Assembly: GCA_011526585.1 (NCBI GenBank)
Contig: WYBB01000139.1
Coordinates: 1-64,000 of the forward strand
DNA: 64,000 bases
DNA from: Deltaproteobacteria bacterium
GTDB lineage: Bacteria; Myxococcota_A; UBA9042; PHBI01
Reading direction: 5' to 3'
A program made the translations under genes and the position numbers. The notes beneath the pieces were generated by a model that was given only the letters and a program-made list of their open reading frames with translations, searched no databases and was not told where the DNA came from. Positions 62,201 through 64,000 of this stretch are shown here, in pieces; positions within the stretch are counted from its first letter, which is position 1, and every line of letters starts with the position of its first letter.

Positions 62201-64000
62201 TCGGCCCGGCTGGTGCCGCCCGACCTCGACACCCTGCGCGCGCTCGGGCGCATCCACTACAAGAAGGGCAACTACAAGGAGGCCGAGCGCTACCTGCAGG
62301 AGGTCCTCGACAAGTACAAGAAGGACCTCTCGAGCGACGATCAGGTCAAGGTGCTGATGCAGCTCGGCGAGTCGGCGCTCAAGGTGAAGAACATCGCCAA
62401 GGCGCAGCTCTACCTCAAGCAGGTCGTCGAGTCGCAGCCGCACAACCCGCACGCGCTCGAGAACATCATCGAGGTCCTGCGTCAGTACGGCGAGTGGAAC
62501 GACGCCGTGCGCTTCCAGGAGCGGCTGCTCGCGCTCAAGGAGGACAAGCACGACCAGTACAAGATCCTGCTCGCGATGGGCGACACCTTCGTGCAGGAGC
62601 TCAAGGACAAGCGCCGCGGTATCGAGTGCTATCGCCGCGCGCTCGATCTCGATGTGTTCCCGAAGGCGCCGGCGCTCAAGCTCGTCGAGCTCTACCTGCA
62701 GTCGCAGGAGTACGACGACGCGATCCGCAACCTCAACAAGCTGATCAAGCTCGAGGACGATCCGAAGCGCAAGGCGCAGTTCGCGTACATGGCCGGCGTC
62801 GTCTACCGCGACAACCTCAACGATCCGACCGAGGCGGTGAAGTACTTCAACGTCTCGCTCGACCACAACCTGGAGAACCTCCAGGCCTTCCGCATGATCG
62901 ACGAGCTGGTCACCAAGGCGCGCGACTGGAAGGCGCTCGACCAGAACTACCGCCGCATGATCCAGCGCGTGCGCGAGGCGGGTCAGACGCTGCCGGGGCG
63001 CGACCAGATCCTCTTCAAGCTCTACGAGGGGCTCGGTGAGATCTATCGCAGCCGCCTGCACGACATGGGCAAGTCGATCGCCAGCTTCGAGCTCGCGCGC
63101 GACACCCGCCCCGACGAGATGCGGATCCGCGAGATCCTGGCGAGCCTCTACGAGTCCGTCGAGGACTCCGTCGACAAGGCGATCAAGGAGCATCGCTGGC
63201 TCATCGCGCAGCAGGCCAATCGCTACGACAGCTACCGCAAGCTGGTCGAGCTGTTCAGGAAGGCGGGCAACCACGACGCCGCCTGGTGCATCGCCGGCCT
63301 CCTGACGGCGCTGCGACAAGCGCACCACGACGAGACGCTCTTCTATCAGCGCTACCTGCCGGCGACGATGGCCGAGCCCAACCGCGTCATCGACCAGGCG
63401 CTGTGGATGCAGTGTGTGATGTCGCGGCAGGAGGACCCCGAGGTCGGGCGCGTCATCGAGATCGTCTACGCCGGGCTCGGCAAGAACCGCGTGTCCAAGT
63501 CCGACAAGGACTACCAGCTCAAGAAGAAGCAGCGCCTCGATCTCAACGAGGGCCTGCTCGTCACCAACACGATCCTGCGGGTGCTGCGCATGTTCGGCAT
63601 GCCGGCCCCGGAGATGTATCGCGGGGATCTGGCGACGGGCATCGAGTTCCTGCAGACCGATCCGCCCAAGCTGCGCTTCGGCACCGACGTGCTCTCCGGC
63701 GTCTCGGACAAGGAGCTCGCCTTCCACGTCGCGCGGCGGCTGACCTACTTCATGCCCTCGCACCTGGTGGCGATCCTGTATCCGCGCGAGGCGCTCGAGG
63801 GGCTCTACCTCGGCGCGGCGAGCGTGGTCGATCCGAACTACCAGATCACGACGCGCGACGACGTCGACCCGACGGCCAAGGCGCTGCTCCTGCAGGCGGC
63901 CGGCGAGACGCGCGGCGTGCTCGAAAAACAGCTTACGCCCGAGCTCCGTCAGCAGCTGACGGCGGTGATGCGCAGCCTGTGGAAGCGCACGCCGGTGCCC
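53270..64000 (+). CDS. giant TPR-repeat protein, partial at right edge (over 3577 codons)
   Basis: The reading frame is open to the window end, giving at least 3577 residues. Nearly all of it is degenerate tetratricopeptide repeats in double units of about 70-75 residues, of the type A...W..VLEIDP.N..AL..LE.LY....W..L..VYE, with roughly 45-50 units. No signal peptide or TM is seen, so it is probably a cytoplasmic superhelical scaffold. From about residue 3415 the pattern changes to a globular region (TNTILRVLRMFGMPAPEMY, GVSDKELAFHVARRLTYFMP) that recurs at the end of such proteins in Myxococcota and may be a degenerate peptidase-like fold. ATG 53270 has GGAG at 5 nt; ATG 53288 has GAGGG. Function unknown. 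Confidence 0.88.
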   Translation, partial: MNSRDPMSTELFLAVENNPQDVKAFENLIKTCTAADDRETLAEVYRSVPRWAPDNAQNHMVRVLSQYARTAQNPSLQSWLNYQNGLLFWQTYGDQQMAEMAFRKVEALPDGDEAAELLRRFYIDFYVAQNNWRRLEQVLTEPAKGGYDDKVKVARLLAQLAEDKGQADKAITFWQTVRAEEPEDEDAEDALRRLYAAVGKWNAMVDLLKEGLDRLGPEDIGEKTAVHLEMIDIYKNRMHAPAKVVASWQAILEIDPGNAQALDALAAEYTEMKRWPDLVKVLQQKVEHEHEPRRLVALHKQVAQIMMERFSNAGEAIKSYEAILEIEPDNKEAIRILKDIYDQRRDYDSFVAISEREIGLIADDKQRFKRLVDLARLASERLRKPQTPIALWERVLESEPDHAEALGELENWFEREKNWERLCEVLERKIALEKDVPAQVNLLDKLGMIASSRLGDAEKAADVWRQILARDKEHRKAQTELKKKYLGERDWDGLEWFFRNFGDVNEWVRTLEQQVKSIDEPEERVTLLYKAAAIWKDELHDTRRAVKNLESVLELEPRHADTARMLIPIYQEIGSWKDLPNVYEIVLESSEDPIERKELLLQRASIEEEKLDNVEGAFFAYVQAVSEDPGATELHDKLRQLAEASSNWESYVYVLQDSVDHIDADEARVAVLLEIGHVYRDKLGAEDTALTFFNRVLALDPYNRGALDAAELAWEAAGAIDQLILCYQKRLATVVDADERRATLFKLANVWRNAVQANDEAEAVLVEMNDDFPTDLRVHDALIEIYLEEARYPELRDVLEKKRDVLAVDGAPAPVMADIECQLGMLTYGTGEDGDEATVSAAIDRYESALSFEPVHTTTVSRLEELLSFAEERPRLTRLLAPVYEQRQEWSKLAQMLELQWSAARDDDDQVTQVELLGRLGELYELRLDDKDLAWRTEARLFLLRPESNKVRAGLEALSAELGRWNELVALYGQEAETPADKASRLAIKLEVARTWHKRLTDAPTEQRLEEARSYYQKVRDEEPEHKEAIDALEEIYVDLDRSEDLLEIYRGQIDLSPELDTKLDYLFRTVDLLRDRLGRPDDAIAPAEEALALAPGNLGAIQRLDELFTVTERWQDLATTLEDTIRLVEHDRERVIVLKNRLALLYEGPLERPDTAIEIHASVLEQDADNAAAIEALERLFENQELAPSIAPILQPQYEKRGDWQRLIDVYSVREEAASDLREKVDWHYRIAALYENEGQQPEMAFSQYENAANLEPGSEETLGQLLRLADALDNHGELILFLQSIVEDIPSVERRIATHRTIALLARDKTHDLGGAEKQFRAILDIDPGDMPATDALIALYRDKQDHESLVEMLLKKAPMHGVSVDERNTLYAEAGTIAADVLAQPEQAIEIFETLHSLDPAGSIALDNLETLYERTEDWDNLVRIYRDKIERSADIGEKKHFASLMGFVQADKLESPDDAINTWQLILGWDPNDGDALVQLDALYSQQGDWFNLKETLRKVQELQLAASGDGGSGWTDAQFRIAKLYENPDQLGDVSAAIDAYGDLLARHADHQGSIESLEAILAERPEVHDKAFATLRPVLERAERFEELWQQYEVLAAHQVDEPDRHVQSLHQMADLAEIRLGDARRGLDAQARAFAVAPRDAHTIGELERLAEQHGYWEELVGIYESAASEGDDDFLALELRLKAGAILMDRIGDFPRATEAYRAIAKDNPDHAEVQERLHRLYEDRQMWPELAGILRAQAESEPEPARRIGYLEKLARVAESKLEDSHKAYEAYVEILELDRGSSLAIGELRRLFEAGVSSLEIAERLEPIYRENNRWEELDSLLQLKLSVIEDPQDQLQLMRDLAFLALDKRGSEIDALEWYGQAFQLDPEDDGLAGEMERLAELTGGYERLNHYLLAGAEIAEEGERKVQLWHRAAVVARDRLGNGAEAERILRKVLEVEDRNAEALRALDALLVQGERWADLEPVLLTQTLSDDIFDDERVVVWTRLAELYRDRLGRRQDAVEAWKQVLELQDMHEPALRALRDMYTEDEQWPELFDVLQRLTDIARDPEERVQHLCDMAQIAEQYLGLPDRAIELWEEVLIARPDDVEAVGELQRLLIAQGEAATSADGRQKAYTALAEAYERELRMQVAHTKERRLDVYKGIGRLWQSELDDPFNAQSAWERARNEEPFDREALDALREIHQAAGNDVARAEILEAALVSEQYTPEEQLSLWRDLAEIRTDVFNDQAGAIEAWRAVLALAPADEPLADGDRATVTGQAIHNLEVLYENTQRWPELVEIYERKLSLIADEGERIETWLHAGTIQQDNLQDTAAAARTYRAILAANPAQLEASHRLDVIYETNEQWRELSELLLQRNDHLESDEQLVNLQRLAQVHELRLGEPDNAFIVLQNANIIAPDDAQVMGELERLAAITGQWKELADVYEATLPHLDGDAKLELMLKSAEVQRDRIADRAEAIRLYERVLGEHAESEPALRALSELDETEGRWPELVEVLTTLADVTPNYDEKKELYQRIGRVQEEHLQDLDAAVAAWNQSLDLDERDKAVLQELERLHIARRDWHALIEVYDKDALLDPTVEVQRRVQIAGIYEQYTKQIDEAIKAYEDVLEIDPGNATALERLEALYGEREDWDSLLDVYERAYNAARNDEDRLRMAKNAAILHGEFRSDMRSAADAWNRVLQLKADEQEAFESLVKIYTAEKEWDDLIKLYELRYETSDGSDDRADALSAMAGIYRNELDDIDNAIGMYERVLLERRSDRAALDALDELLSHQGQWELVIENLEKKLELETDLAQRVELLCRQGLVAANELDDNYRAGASYTRVLKEDPGNATAVEELLRLYREDERWDKVVETLNHKLQHSASQIQQAAVHVDLAEVLSEKLGQEEAALGHFEEAERADPESRRALQVLADHYMKVGAYAKAMTRLEALIDKLDPEEDRAIVAQTHKKTGLCAEALYLDDQAIDELNESARLVPPDLDTLRALGRIHYKKGNYKEAERYLQEVLDKYKKDLSSDDQVKVLMQLGESALKVKNIAKAQLYLKQVVESQPHNPHALENIIEVLRQYGEWNDAVRFQERLLALKEDKHDQYKILLAMGDTFVQELKDKRRGIECYRRALDLDVFPKAPALKLVELYLQSQEYDDAIRNLNKLIKLEDDPKRKAQFAYMAGVVYRDNLNDPTEAVKYFNVSLDHNLENLQAFRMIDELVTKARDWKALDQNYRRMIQRVREAGQTLPGRDQILFKLYEGLGEIYRSRLHDMGKSIASFELARDTRPDEMRIREILASLYESVEDSVDKAIKEHRWLIAQQANRYDSYRKLVELFRKAGNHDAAWCIAGLLTALRQAHHDETLFYQRYLPATMAEPNRVIDQALWMQCVMSRQEDPEVGRVIEIVYAGLGKNRVSKSDKDYQLKKKQRLDLNEGLLVTNTILRVLRMFGMPAPEMYRGDLATGIEFLQTDPPKLRFGTDVLSGVSDKELAFHVARRLTYFMPSHLVAILYPREALEGLYLGAASVVDPNYQITTRDDVDPTAKALLLQAAGETRGVLEKQLTPELRQQLTAVMRSLWKRTPVP

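Noticed and set aside
52973..63763. A 3596-codon open frame on the minus strand, antisense to the giant TPR gene
   Set aside because: It mirrors the TPR gene in a GC-rich codon-biased region, its translation is repetitive Leu/Asp/Arg/Val with no fold signature, and the plus-strand reading gives clear TPR repeats with a promoter and ribosome-binding site.

Overview
The window is 64 kb of very GC-rich DNA (around 70% by eye) and is almost fully coding. Several family signatures point to a Myxococcota (deltaproteobacterial) chromosome: large surface lipoproteins with calcium-binding DxDGD repeats and a MopE-like DNDCDG motif, CGDGxC cysteine repeats, a PilZ-like protein of the type common in myxobacteria, two eukaryote-like Ser/Thr kinases, a giant TPR protein and an OmpA protein with thrombospondin type-3 repeats. 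The genus cannot be fixed from this window. No rRNA, tRNA, CRISPR array, IS element or phage gene was seen.

Layout. 0.5-6.3 kb: two translationally coupled secreted proteins of unknown function on the minus strand. 6.6-9.2 kb: a membrane Ser/Thr kinase with a C-terminal beta-propeller. 9.2-13.5 kb: a 1443-residue multidomain surface lipoprotein. 13.7-16.3 kb: a pentapeptide-repeat protein and a protein with PVQ/PIQ leader motifs and nucleotidyltransferase-like residues, possibly a secreted effector. 16.5-19.3 kb: a BtuFCD-like ABC importer whose binding-protein gene overlaps gmd head to head. 19.3-24.6 kb: gmd and a very large GT39-like membrane glycosyltransferase. 24.6-31.6 kb: a tight plus-strand run with prepilin peptidase, aroK, aroB, a small TPR gene and aroQ, followed by a TPR protein, a PilZ-like coiled-coil protein and an acidic disordered protein. 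31.7-33.1 kb: glutamate-cysteine ligase. 33.1-37.4 kb: a minus-strand operon of FKBP isomerase, Rrf2 regulator, Cys-rich lipoprotein and AmpG-like permease. 37.5-40.6 kb: a degenerate hybrid kinase, a small helical protein and an OmpA-family protein. 40.8-44.8 kb: TetR regulator, patatin-like lipase, LD-carboxypeptidase and a beta-lactamase-fold serine hydrolase. 44.9-46.7 kb: four tandem small lipoproteins and a LuxR-type regulator. 46.8-51.4 kb: a secreted propeller protein, a TolC-like protein and a polar amino-acid ABC importer whose binding protein and permease are fused. 51.4-53.0 kb: a six-TM Ser/Thr kinase. 53.3-64.0 kb: a giant TPR protein that runs off the right edge.

Themes. Many genes concern the envelope: lipoproteins, OmpA, TolC, peptidoglycan recycling (LD-carboxypeptidase, AmpG-like permease, serine hydrolase), glycan synthesis (gmd, GT39) and pilin maturation. 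Coupled genes commonly overlap through ATGA or TTGA. The control regions contain clear palindromes or hairpins, notably before the TetR gene, before and inside the lipoprotein cluster, around the tolC-like start codon and before the giant TPR gene. The most unusual items are the PVQ-leader nucleotidyltransferase-like protein with its pentapeptide neighbour, the lipoprotein quartet, the hybrid kinase that has lost both phospho-acceptor residues, and the 84-bp inverted-repeat element over the tolC-like start.
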